From: Synergistaceae bacterium
Lineage (GTDB): Bacteria > Synergistota > Synergistia > Synergistales > Synergistaceae
Assembly (NCBI GenBank): GCA_012727545.1
Contig: JAAYHA010000082.1
Location: forward strand, 1-5,441
Length of the DNA stretch: 5,441 nt
Direction: 5' to 3'
Below the pieces are notes generated by a model. It was given only the letters and a program-made list of their open reading frames with translations, made no database searches and was not told where the DNA came from. The translations under genes were made by a program, and so were the position numbers. How positions within the stretch are numbered: position 1 is the first letter of the stretch; every line of letters starts with the position of its first letter. Shown in pieces: positions 1 through 5,441 of this stretch.

Positions 1-1093
1 CCTTTCCGATATCATGCAAAAGCCCTGCTCTTCTTGCTTTAAGCTCATCAAGGCCCATTTCTGCAGCCATGATCCCTGCAAGGTGAGCAACTTCAAGACT
101 GTGTGCCAGTGCATTCTGTCCATAGCTGGTACGGTATCTAAGTTGACCGATGATTTTCGTAAGTTCCATATGCATGTTCTTGATACCAGTTTCAAGCAGT
201 GCCTGTTCCGCGGTTTCAAGGATCTGTATCTGGACGTCTTTTTCTGCGCGTTCAATTATTTCCTCTATCCGTGCAGGATGTATGCGTCCATCAACAACAA
301 GCCTTTCAAGGGAAAGGCGTGCAACTTCACGCCTTACTGGGTCAAAGCTGCTCAACGTGACGGCTTCCGGAGTGTCATCTACTATCAGGTCGACTCCGGT
401 AAGCGTTTCAAAGGTCCTTATGTTGCGGCCTTCTCTGCCGATTATTCGTCCCTTCATCTCGTCGGAAGGAAGATTTACAACGCTGACCACTGCGTCAGAC
501 GTAAATTCAACACTGCAGCGCTGGACTGCGGTTGCAATAATTTCCTGAGCTTTACGATCTGCATCACGCTTAGCACGTTCTTCAAGTTCCTTTAGCCTGA
601 GACCTATCAGATGGTTCGCCTCGGTTTCAACTTCGGCCAGCAAGAGGTCTCTTGCCTGTTCACGTGTAAGCTGGGCGATCTGTTCGAGATTGGAGATCAG
701 TTCCTGTTCCTTAACGGAGAGTTGGTTCAGTTTTTCCTGGGCCTGTTCGTGCTTTTGTGTGAGTTCCTCTTCTTTACGGCTGATGCTTTCGATCTTCCTG
801 TCAAGGTTTTCTTCTTTTTGTTCAAGACGCCTTTCAGAACGCTGAAGTTCATTTCTTCGTTCCTTAGTGTCCCTGTCTAGTTCCTGTCTTAATCTGTGGA
901 TCTCTTCTTTTCCTTCAGAAACGATATCCCGTTTCATCTGTTCGGCTTTTTTAACTGCTTCAGAAATTATCCTTTCTGATTCAGAGAGAGCTCCTTTGTA
1001 CTTCTTATTTGATACATTTTTTTGGTACATAAACCCTATCAGGACTCCAACAGCGAGTCCTGCAATCACACTCAAAATTACTGTCATTGTCAT
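1..1093 (-). CDS. rny: Ribonuclease Y, N-terminal 364 residues (3' end beyond the left edge)
   Basis: RNase Y is a membrane-anchored endoribonuclease that starts mRNA decay in bacteria lacking RNase E. The visible part has the family's domain order. A single N-terminal membrane segment spans about residues 4-22 (VILSVIAGLAVGVLIGF). A long charged coiled coil rich in E, K, Q and R runs from about 30 to 190. A KH RNA-binding domain follows, with the GxxG loop GREG at 219-222 inside IIGREGRN. The HD domain begins with H331 in AHSLEVAHLAG and reaches the metal-binding pair H360-D361 in GLLHDIGK, where the window ends. These are the expected catalytic metal ligands; B. subtilis RNase Y (about 520 residues) has its HD pair at nearly the same position, so about 150 C-terminal residues are missing. 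The start is the first of two close ATGs (M1 and M3), because GAGGTG at 1101-1106 lies 7 bases upstream. The gene follows recG after 170 bases and has its own promoter candidates. Identification is very secure. Confidence 0.96.
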   Translation of the reverse strand, partial: MTMTVILSVIAGLAVGVLIGFMYQKNVSNKKYKGALSESERIISEAVKKAEQMKRDIVSEGKEEIHRLRQELDRDTKERRNELQRSERRLEQKEENLDRKIESISRKEEELTQKHEQAQEKLNQLSVKEQELISNLEQIAQLTREQARDLLLAEVETEANHLIGLRLKELEERAKRDADRKAQEIIATAVQRCSVEFTSDAVVSVVNLPSDEMKGRIIGREGRNIRTFETLTGVDLIVDDTPEAVTLSSFDPVRREVARLSLERLVVDGRIHPARIEEIIERAEKDVQIQILETAEQALLETGIKNMHMELTKIIGQLRYRTSYGQNALAHSLEVAHLAGIMAAEMGLDELKARRAGLLHDIGK

Positions 1094-1100
1094 TATCTAT

Positions 1101-1106
1101 CACCTC
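1101..1106 (-). promoter_or_regulatory. Shine-Dalgarno sequence of rny
   Basis: GAGGTG, read on the minus strand, sits 7 bases before the ATG at 1091-1093. A second in-frame ATG at 1085-1087 would be 13 bases away, so the spacing favours the first one. Confidence 0.8.
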
Positions 1107-1155
1107 AGTTTCAATTGTCATGGTTCGGTTGGTCAAATACATGTAAAACCGGTTC

Positions 1156-1184
1156 ATTCTATTTACAAGTTGATCATATTGCAA
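1156..1184 (-). promoter_or_regulatory. Possible second promoter for rny (proximal, P2)
   Basis: On the minus strand, TTGCAA (1179-1184, 4/6 match) and TAGAAT (1156-1161, 5/6 match) are also 17 bases apart. A start near 1149 would give a leader of about 56 bases. In an AT-rich gap such matches arise by chance more readily, so this is weaker than P1. Its -10 falls in the loop of a dyad, TGTAAA (1142-1147) and TTTACA (1162-1167). Confidence 0.35.
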
Positions 1185-1214
1185 GCTGCTTCATGTTTCA
1201 CGCCGATGGGATGT

Positions 1215-1243
1215 ATTGTACAGAATAAAACCTAACTTCACAA
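1215..1243 (-). promoter_or_regulatory. Sigma-70-type promoter for rny (distal, P1)
   Basis: On the minus strand, TTGTGA (1238-1243, 4/6 match to TTGACA) and TACAAT (1215-1220, 5/6 match to TATAAT) are separated by exactly 17 bases. It lies in the 170-base gap after recG, so it would let rny be transcribed apart from recG. A start near 1208 would give a leader of about 115 bases. The call is by inspection of consensus; no transcription data are available. Confidence 0.6.
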
Positions 1244-1263
1244 GTGGTAGTTATATGTATATA

Positions 1264-3330
1264 TTACGCCTTTAGTGATGCGCTGATGTCATTCTTCCGC
1301 AAAATATCAAGTTTTTCAGCAAATGCAGGATCATCTGTAAGATCCGGGTTATGAGAGATCAGCCACTCCGCATCTTCTCTTGCATCTTTCAGCAATTCAC
1401 TGTCCCTGAAAACATCCGCAACTTTGAATCCCGCTGCACCATGCTGTTCCAGACCAGTTATCTTGCCCGGCCCCCTCAATAAATGGTCGGCCTCGGCAAT
1501 TTTAAAACCGTCATCTGTCTTGAGCATTATCTTAAGTCTTTCAGCAGCCTCTTCGCCTATCATTTCAACAAACAGCAGGCAGACTCCTCGTCTGTCTCCC
1601 CGGCCTACTCTTCCCCTTAGCTGGTGGAGTTGGGAAAGTCCATACCTTTCTGGAGACTCAATTACCACCACTGAGGCTTCAGGTACATCTACGCCTACTT
1701 CAAGGACAGTGGTTCCAACAAGTACCTTTGTTGTTCCATGCCTGAATTTTTCAAGTTCATCGTTTTTAGCACTGCCTGTCATTTTACCGTGGATAAAACC
1801 TATCCCCAGCAGTCCCAAATGTTTTTTCAGGAATGCGTACCTTTTTTCAACAGATACCAGTTGATTTTCTGCCTCATCTTCCACTCTGGGGCAGATCCAG
1901 TATGTCCTGCCACCCGCAGCGGATTCATTTATGATAAACTGCAGCAGCTCTTTCATCTTTGTGGAATCTATCAGCCTGGTCTCTGTCTTTTTTCTTCCTT
2001 CAGGCCTTTCTCTGATGAGCGAGATGTCCATGTCTCCAAAAAGGCAGACTGAAATAGTCCTTGGAATTGGCGTTGCCGACATCATCAGAAGGTGAGGAGT
2101 TTTACCCCTGCTGAGCATTTCTCCCCTTTGCATTACTCCAAAACGCTGCTGTTCATCTATGATCACTGTCCCTAAATTTAAGAACTCAACACCTTCCTGT
2201 ATCATCGCGTGTGTCCCGACAACAACATTGGTCCGGCCTGCCTTTATCGATCTGATCAGTGATGCTCTTTCGGATCTGGTTTGCCCGCCCTTAAGCAATG
2301 AACAAACCATCCCGGAAGGTGAGAGGAGTTTTTGAGTCTGAGAGTAAAGCTGTTCTGCAAGTACCTCTGTCGGGGCCATGATCGCTGTCTGTATCCCCGC
2401 ATCAACGCCTGCGGCTGCAAGACCGAGGGCTATGACAGTCTTTCCTGAACCTACATCTCCCTGTAACAGCCTCGACATAGGATGACCATCTTTAGTATCT
2501 TTAAAAACCTGGGCAAATACTTTTTTCTGAGAAGGGGTAAGCTGAAAGGGCAGAGCATCCATGAATGCGGAGTGGTAATACCCGCCAGGCATTATTATTG
2601 CTGCATCATGATATCTATTAATTCTTTCTTTTCTCAGGGCCAGAACTGTCTGCAAAAAAAGAAATTCCTCATAGGCCAGTCTCCTTCGCGAGTCTTTCCA
2701 ATTTTTTTCTGAAGCCGGCCTGTGCATTCCCCGCAGTGCATCTCTTATGCCCGGTAGATCCCTTTTTTCTATAATGCGTTGAGGAAGGTATTCAGTTAAA
2801 AGAGGAAGATTTTCTTCTAATAATCTGAACATTAACTTTCTGAACCATCTGACAGATAAACCTGCTGTCGAAGGATAAACGGGTACTATCCCGGTAAAAT
2901 TTTCCACATCTGATCCATCTTTTACTACTTCAAAATCCGGATTTGAAAATTCTATTTTGCCGTTATAAAAAGAAGGGAGTCCATAAACGACAATGGACGT
3001 CCCCTGTTTTAGAATATTATCAAGGCCTTTTCTGTTGAACCAAGTAATGGAAACTGCTCCGGTCCCATCTTCAGCTTCGCAGGTACAAACATGGGTCCCG
3101 GTTTTGAAACTTCTTCTGCAACTGACGCCGGTTATCCTGGCAACCACTACAGAATTACGGCCTTCCTTCAGTTCGGAAATTTTACATATTTCTCTTCTGT
3201 CTGCATACCTCCGGGGGAAAAACCACAAAGCGTCATTGACTGTCAATATGCCCAGGTTTTCCAAAAGTCCGGCCCTTGCAGGACCTATCCCCTTAATATT
3301 TATTACCGGCTCAAAGATATCTGCTGCCAC
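1264..3330 (-). CDS. recG: ATP-dependent DNA helicase RecG
   Basis: RecG is a cytosolic double-stranded DNA translocase that remodels stalled replication forks and branch-migrates Holliday junctions and R-loops. The product is 688 residues, close to E. coli RecG (693). The N-terminal part holds a helix-hairpin-like segment (IKGIGPARAGLLENLGI, 12-28) and an OB-fold wedge domain at about 60-135. Helicase motifs follow in order: LTPSQ at 264-268, Walker A GDVGSGKT at 291-298, APTEVLAEQ at 319-327, DEQQ at 392-395 (many RecG proteins have DEQH), SATPIPRT at 418-425, and motif VI QLHQLRGRVGRG at 567-578. The C-terminal TRG translocation motif (about 598-631) keeps R598, R619 and Q629, which by spacing match E. 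coli R609, R630 and Q640. The GTG start at 3328-3330 is the only plausible one: an in-frame TAA lies two codons upstream and no ATG follows nearby. It begins 7 bases after the divIVA stop, and the nearest purine-rich tract is 16 bases away, suggesting coupling to divIVA translation. No terminator follows. Confidence 0.97.
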   Translation of the reverse strand: MAADIFEPVINIKGIGPARAGLLENLGILTVNDALWFFPRRYADRREICKISELKEGRNSVVVARITGVSCRRSFKTGTHVCTCEAEDGTGAVSITWFNRKGLDNILKQGTSIVVYGLPSFYNGKIEFSNPDFEVVKDGSDVENFTGIVPVYPSTAGLSVRWFRKLMFRLLEENLPLLTEYLPQRIIEKRDLPGIRDALRGMHRPASEKNWKDSRRRLAYEEFLFLQTVLALRKERINRYHDAAIIMPGGYYHSAFMDALPFQLTPSQKKVFAQVFKDTKDGHPMSRLLQGDVGSGKTVIALGLAAAGVDAGIQTAIMAPTEVLAEQLYSQTQKLLSPSGMVCSLLKGGQTRSERASLIRSIKAGRTNVVVGTHAMIQEGVEFLNLGTVIIDEQQRFGVMQRGEMLSRGKTPHLLMMSATPIPRTISVCLFGDMDISLIRERPEGRKKTETRLIDSTKMKELLQFIINESAAGGRTYWICPRVEDEAENQLVSVEKRYAFLKKHLGLLGIGFIHGKMTGSAKNDELEKFRHGTTKVLVGTTVLEVGVDVPEASVVVIESPERYGLSQLHQLRGRVGRGDRRGVCLLFVEMIGEEAAERLKIMLKTDDGFKIAEADHLLRGPGKITGLEQHGAAGFKVADVFRDSELLKDAREDAEWLISHNPDLTDDPAFAEKLDILRKNDISASLKA

Positions 3331-3337
3331 GGATTAT

Positions 3338-3970
3338 TCAGTTATGTCCTTCTCTGCCCGAGTCATTATCCATTATTTCCTTTGGATCGACTCCAAGCAT
3401 CGCGTACGCAGCTTCCAGATCTCCCTTGTCAACAGAAGCTTCTTCTTCCATTTCCTTCGGATCTTCTGTCACGGGCATTTCTTCAAGTATCGAATTCACA
3501 GCTGCAGTAAGGGTTGAAGAGTTGATGCTCTGGTTGAGCATGTTGTCAAACTTCGCAAGCAGCCCCCTAAACTCCTGTTCGTACAAATTTCGTACATTTC
3601 TGATCTGGGAAACTCCGTCACGCAGACGCTCAGCCTCCTGGGTCGCATCCTTGCATATCATGTCAGCTCTCTCTTTTGCATCAGAGATGATTTTGGACGC
3701 CTGTTCCTGCGCGCTTTTGACTTTTTCATCAGCGCTTTTCTGCGCCATAAGTAGCGCTTCATGAAGTACATCCTTCATTTTTTCATATTCCGCAAGACTT
3801 TCCTCTTTTGCAGCCAGATCACGTTCCAGATCCTTCGTCCTTTGTGCATACGTCTGAAGCGTCTCTGCTACATTGTCAAGGAATTCATCTACCTCAGCTG
3901 AATCGTAGCCTCTCATGCTTTTTTTGAAAGACTGATTGACCACATCAAGAGATGTTAAAAGCTCGACCAT
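3338..3970 (-). CDS. divIVA: DivIVA domain protein (cell pole / division-site scaffold)
   Basis: DivIVA-family proteins are coiled-coil scaffolds that bind curved membrane at poles and septa and recruit division, growth or chromosome-anchoring partners. The 210-residue product opens with the family signature: LTSLDVVNQSFKKSMRGYD (5-23), then EVDEFLD (26-32). In B. subtilis F17 and R18 insert into membrane; the matching positions here are M19 and R20, so the hydrophobic tip is methionine. A coiled coil runs from about 35 to 145, with Ala/Lys/Glu-rich heptads in the middle. The tail is acidic (about 163-188, including EMEEE) and is followed by a short hydrophobic patch, AAYAMLGVDPKEI (187-199). 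I chose the ATG at 3968-3970. A longer frame from 4060 adds 30 residues unlike the family and starts upstream of the likely promoter start. GGTGGA lies 5 bases before the chosen ATG, and AAGGA 12 bases before. recG follows 7 bases after the stop. The family call is secure; the exact partner or role is not visible. Confidence 0.9.
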   Translation of the reverse strand: MVELLTSLDVVNQSFKKSMRGYDSAEVDEFLDNVAETLQTYAQRTKDLERDLAAKEESLAEYEKMKDVLHEALLMAQKSADEKVKSAQEQASKIISDAKERADMICKDATQEAERLRDGVSQIRNVRNLYEQEFRGLLAKFDNMLNQSINSSTLTAAVNSILEEMPVTEDPKEMEEEASVDKGDLEAAYAMLGVDPKEIMDNDSGREGHN

Positions 3971-4037
3971 AAAAATCCACCGTCCTTTTTCGCTTTTACA
4001 AAAAAATGTAATTCTGTTCGTTCGGTTTTCATCATCA

Positions 4038-4067
4038 ATAATAATTATACATTTACGCAAAAAACAA
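4038..4067 (-). promoter_or_regulatory. Possible promoter for divIVA-recG
   Basis: The 111-base AT-rich gap between yggS and divIVA contains a perfect TATAAT on the minus strand (4044-4049), but no -35 match at normal spacing. Overlapping it, TTGTTT (4062-4067, 3/6) and TATTAT (4038-4043, 5/6) are 18 bases apart. Either reading would start transcription about 65 to 70 bases before the divIVA ATG. Evidence is limited to consensus matches in AT-rich sequence, so confidence is modest. Confidence 0.4.
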
Positions 4068-4081
4068 CTTGCTGCAAATAA

Positions 4082-4792
4082 TTATTGACCCTGTATTTGG
4101 GGCCTTGAACCGAATATGCCTGTCCCCACCCTGATTATAGTGCTTCCTTCTTCGATCGCGATTTCATAATCGGAGCTCATTCCCATTGATAGTTCATTTA
4201 AAGTAAGTCCCGAAAGCGATCTTAGTTCATCTCTCAGGAGGCGAAGCCCTTCAAAAGCCTTCCTTATTTCACCGCTGTCTTCCGTGTTGGGTCCAATTGT
4301 CATCAACCCTTCCACAGATAAACGCGGACAATACAGCATCACCCTTTCAAGAAGACTGGCTGCTTCCTGAGGGGCCACTCCGCTTTTTGTAAGTTCACCT
4401 GACATGTTTATCTCAATATAAACCGGGAAACCATGATCATCAGTTTCAGCCAAAATCCTGTCAAGCATGCGTGCAAGATCAAGTGTATCAACAGTTTCTA
4501 TCAGATCAAAAACCTCAAGGGCTTTCCTTGCCTTGTTCCTCTGAAGGTGCCCAATAAGGTGCCATGGCGTCCTCACTTCTAACGGCCATTTGAGCCTTTT
4601 GTCAGCTGCTTCCTGTACCCTGTTTTCTCCAAGCATATCCAGTTTACCTGCTGCAGACAACATATATTCTATCGGATGGGTTTTTGAGACTCCCATCAGC
4701 TTTATCTGCGAAGGATCAAGTCCACTCCGTTTTGCTGCGGACCTAATTTTTTCACGGACGTCAATTATGTTCTGATCTATGAAATCTACCAA
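4082..4792 (-). CDS. yggS: YggS/PLPBP-family pyridoxal phosphate homeostasis protein
   Basis: This family (YggS in E. coli, YlmE in B. subtilis, PLPBP in human) is a single-domain TIM-barrel protein that binds pyridoxal 5'-phosphate. It has no proven catalytic activity and affects vitamin B6 and amino-acid/keto-acid balance. The 236-residue product is the usual length. The PLP lysine is K37 in MGVSKTHP (33-40). Family motifs follow: GENRVQE (55-61), WHLIGHLQRNKA (77-88), EINMSGELTKSG (127-138), EGLMTIGP (161-168), and the phosphate-binding end SMGMSSDYEIAI (202-213) with RVGTGIFG (221-228). The start is TTG at 4790-4792, supported by a very strong Shine-Dalgarno sequence 7 bases upstream; no in-frame ATG lies near. 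It overlaps the adaptor gene's stop by 7 bases, implying one transcript and coupled translation. No terminator is seen after it, so read-through into divIVA is likely. Confidence 0.95.
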   Translation of the reverse strand: MVDFIDQNIIDVREKIRSAAKRSGLDPSQIKLMGVSKTHPIEYMLSAAGKLDMLGENRVQEAADKRLKWPLEVRTPWHLIGHLQRNKARKALEVFDLIETVDTLDLARMLDRILAETDDHGFPVYIEINMSGELTKSGVAPQEAASLLERVMLYCPRLSVEGLMTIGPNTEDSGEIRKAFEGLRLLRDELRSLSGLTLNELSMGMSSDYEIAIEEGSTIIRVGTGIFGSRPQIQGQ

Positions 4793-5441
4793 AGCTGTAT
4801 CCTCCCCTCACGAGCAGTAGAGGCATCTTCCACTACGGCATCTCCTACAGAGACCCCAGCGGTAATGATAAACATTTTGTTGTCGACTCTTTTGCCCTTA
4901 ACAGGAACAAAAACAACTCTGGAACCCCTTACCATGTATACTCCAGACCTTCCATTGATCTCCGTTATCGAGGTTTGCGGCACAAGCGCACCTTCTGTCC
5001 GCCCTGCTTCTACCGTCAATGTATATTTTCTTGAAAGGACAGATTCGGGCTGAAACCAGGGCAACGTAACGTACAATTTTATTTTATCGCCCGACTTTGT
5101 ACTTACCCTTATATCTGCAGTGGAAACTGTGTCTACCCCATCCATTTTTACTCGCAGCTTCTTGTTTTTTATTTGTTCCCCCATGTTTCCCAGTATCCTG
5201 GAATATCCAATAAACCTGAGTTCCTGGGGCTGCTCGATCAGCTTTCCGACCGGCTGGCTTTTTCCAACAAGCAAACCATCCTTTAAACGGTTCAATGAAC
5301 CGGGCTGAGGCAAAGGCTGAAAACCGGGCCATATCTCAGAATAACGCCAGGTCTGTTCTTTTCCGTCGAGTGCTGCAACAAAATATCCCTGCTGGTATGC
5401 TTTGACATCGGAAGTCCTGTTCCCTGATGTTATCCTGGCAA
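4786..5441 (-). CDS. HlyD/RND-related periplasmic adaptor-like protein, C-terminal 217 residues (5' end beyond the right edge)
   Basis: The frame is open from the right edge to a TAG at 4786-4788, giving 217 visible residues; the N-terminus, with any signal or membrane anchor, is missing. Numbering from the first full codon, residues 10-30 (ending YFVAALDGKEQ) and 55-76 (DGLLVGKSQPVGKL...) resemble the two halves of a barrel-sandwich hybrid (lipoyl-like) domain. Residues 92-145 are beta-rich, and 150-205 match the C-terminal barrel of the family, with ALVPQTSITEINGRSGVYMV, VVFVPV and GVSVGDAVVED. Such adaptors join inner-membrane exporters to outer components in diderms, but related proteins occur in Clostridia beside yggS and the division cluster with no obvious pump. 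No transporter gene is seen here, so the partner is unknown. A TTG at 5311-5313 could look like a start, but homologous-looking coding sequence continues upstream, so it is internal. The gene overlaps yggS by 7 bases. Confidence 0.75.
   Translation of the reverse strand, partial: ARITSGNRTSDVKAYQQGYFVAALDGKEQTWRYSEIWPGFQPLPQPGSLNRLKDGLLVGKSQPVGKLIEQPQELRFIGYSRILGNMGEQIKNKKLRVKMDGVDTVSTADIRVSTKSGDKIKLYVTLPWFQPESVLSRKYTLTVEAGRTEGALVPQTSITEINGRSGVYMVRGSRVVFVPVKGKRVDNKMFIITAGVSVGDAVVEDASTAREGRIQLW
4800..4809 (-). promoter_or_regulatory. Strong Shine-Dalgarno sequence fixing the TTG start of yggS
   Basis: GAGGGGAGGA on the minus strand contains a GGAGG-like core 7 bases before the TTG at 4790-4792. 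It lies inside the last codons of the upstream adaptor gene. The strong match may compensate for the weak TTG codon. Confidence 0.8.

Noticed and set aside
14..595. Plus-strand frame of 193 residues
   Set aside because: It lies wholly antisense to the KH and HD regions of rny, which match a known family at every motif. Its product is Cys/Phe-rich and resembles nothing I recognise.
1094..1263. Intrinsic terminator after recG
   Set aside because: No G+C-rich hairpin followed by a U run is present on the minus strand. The palindromic TATATACATATA just past the stop is too weak.
1424..1864. Long plus-strand frames antisense to recG (also 2993-3517)
   Set aside because: They mirror the codon structure of recG and divIVA on the opposite strand, carry no recognisable domain, and have no convincing ribosome-binding site or promoter.
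3995..4012. TTACA-A6-TGTAA inverted repeat in the divIVA leader
   Set aside because: With 5-base A/T-rich arms it is too weak for a terminator, has no G+C-rich stem, and is likely to arise by chance in this AT-rich gap. I do not claim an operator.
3971..4060. A 30-residue N-terminal extension of DivIVA from an ATG at 4060
   Set aside because: The added residues do not resemble the family, which begins a few residues before the LTxxD motif. The stretch is AT-rich non-coding sequence with promoter-like elements, and transcription would probably start downstream of 4060. The ATG at 3968-3970 has SD-like sequence and gives the standard N-terminus.
5084..5332. 82-residue minus-strand frame inside the adaptor gene
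   Set aside because: It is out of frame with the adaptor protein, whose frame is open to the window edge and carries recognisable family motifs.
1..5441. Mobile element, CRISPR, toxin-antitoxin or defence system
   Set aside because: No repeats, integrase, transposase, Cas-like or toxin-like frames were seen. All five genes are vertical housekeeping families in intact frames, so no new system is claimed.

Overview
All five genes in this window lie on the minus strand, so transcription runs from the right edge to the left. In that order they are: the C-terminal part of an HlyD/RND-like membrane-fusion (adaptor) protein (cut by the right edge), yggS (PLP-binding homeostasis protein), a divIVA-family gene, recG (branch-migration helicase) and rny (RNase Y, cut by the left edge just after its HD motif). 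Every frame is intact: no frameshift, insertion sequence, tRNA, rRNA, CRISPR array or prophage gene was seen. No gene-free stretch exceeds 170 bases, and the plus strand carries only antisense shadows of these genes.

The organism is a bacterium of middling G+C with RNase Y, DivIVA and an adaptor-yggS-divIVA neighbourhood. From general knowledge of family distribution this fits Clostridia-type Firmicutes or the diderm Synergistota. I lean to Synergistota because divIVA is followed directly by recG and rny, but this is inference and the sequence alone does not settle it.

Layout: the adaptor gene and yggS overlap by 7 bases, and yggS starts at TTG behind a very strong Shine-Dalgarno sequence. 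A 111-base AT-rich gap with a possible promoter follows. divIVA and recG are 7 bases apart, and recG starts at GTG with no well-placed Shine-Dalgarno sequence, which suggests translational coupling. A 170-base gap then leads to rny and holds a good sigma-70-type promoter (17-base spacer) plus a weaker second one. No intrinsic terminator was seen in any gap, so read-through along the whole set is possible, with divIVA-recG and rny also able to start separately.

Functionally this is a housekeeping cluster: envelope adaptor, vitamin B6/amino-acid homeostasis, cell pole and division scaffold, fork rescue, and mRNA decay. The yggS-divIVA pairing is a compact form of the Gram-positive ylm division cluster, in which sepF, yggT and ylmH often sit between these two genes; here none is present. 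I do not see a new biological system. The points worth a second look concern start sites, coupling, promoter structure, gene order and a possible DivIVA tail motif.
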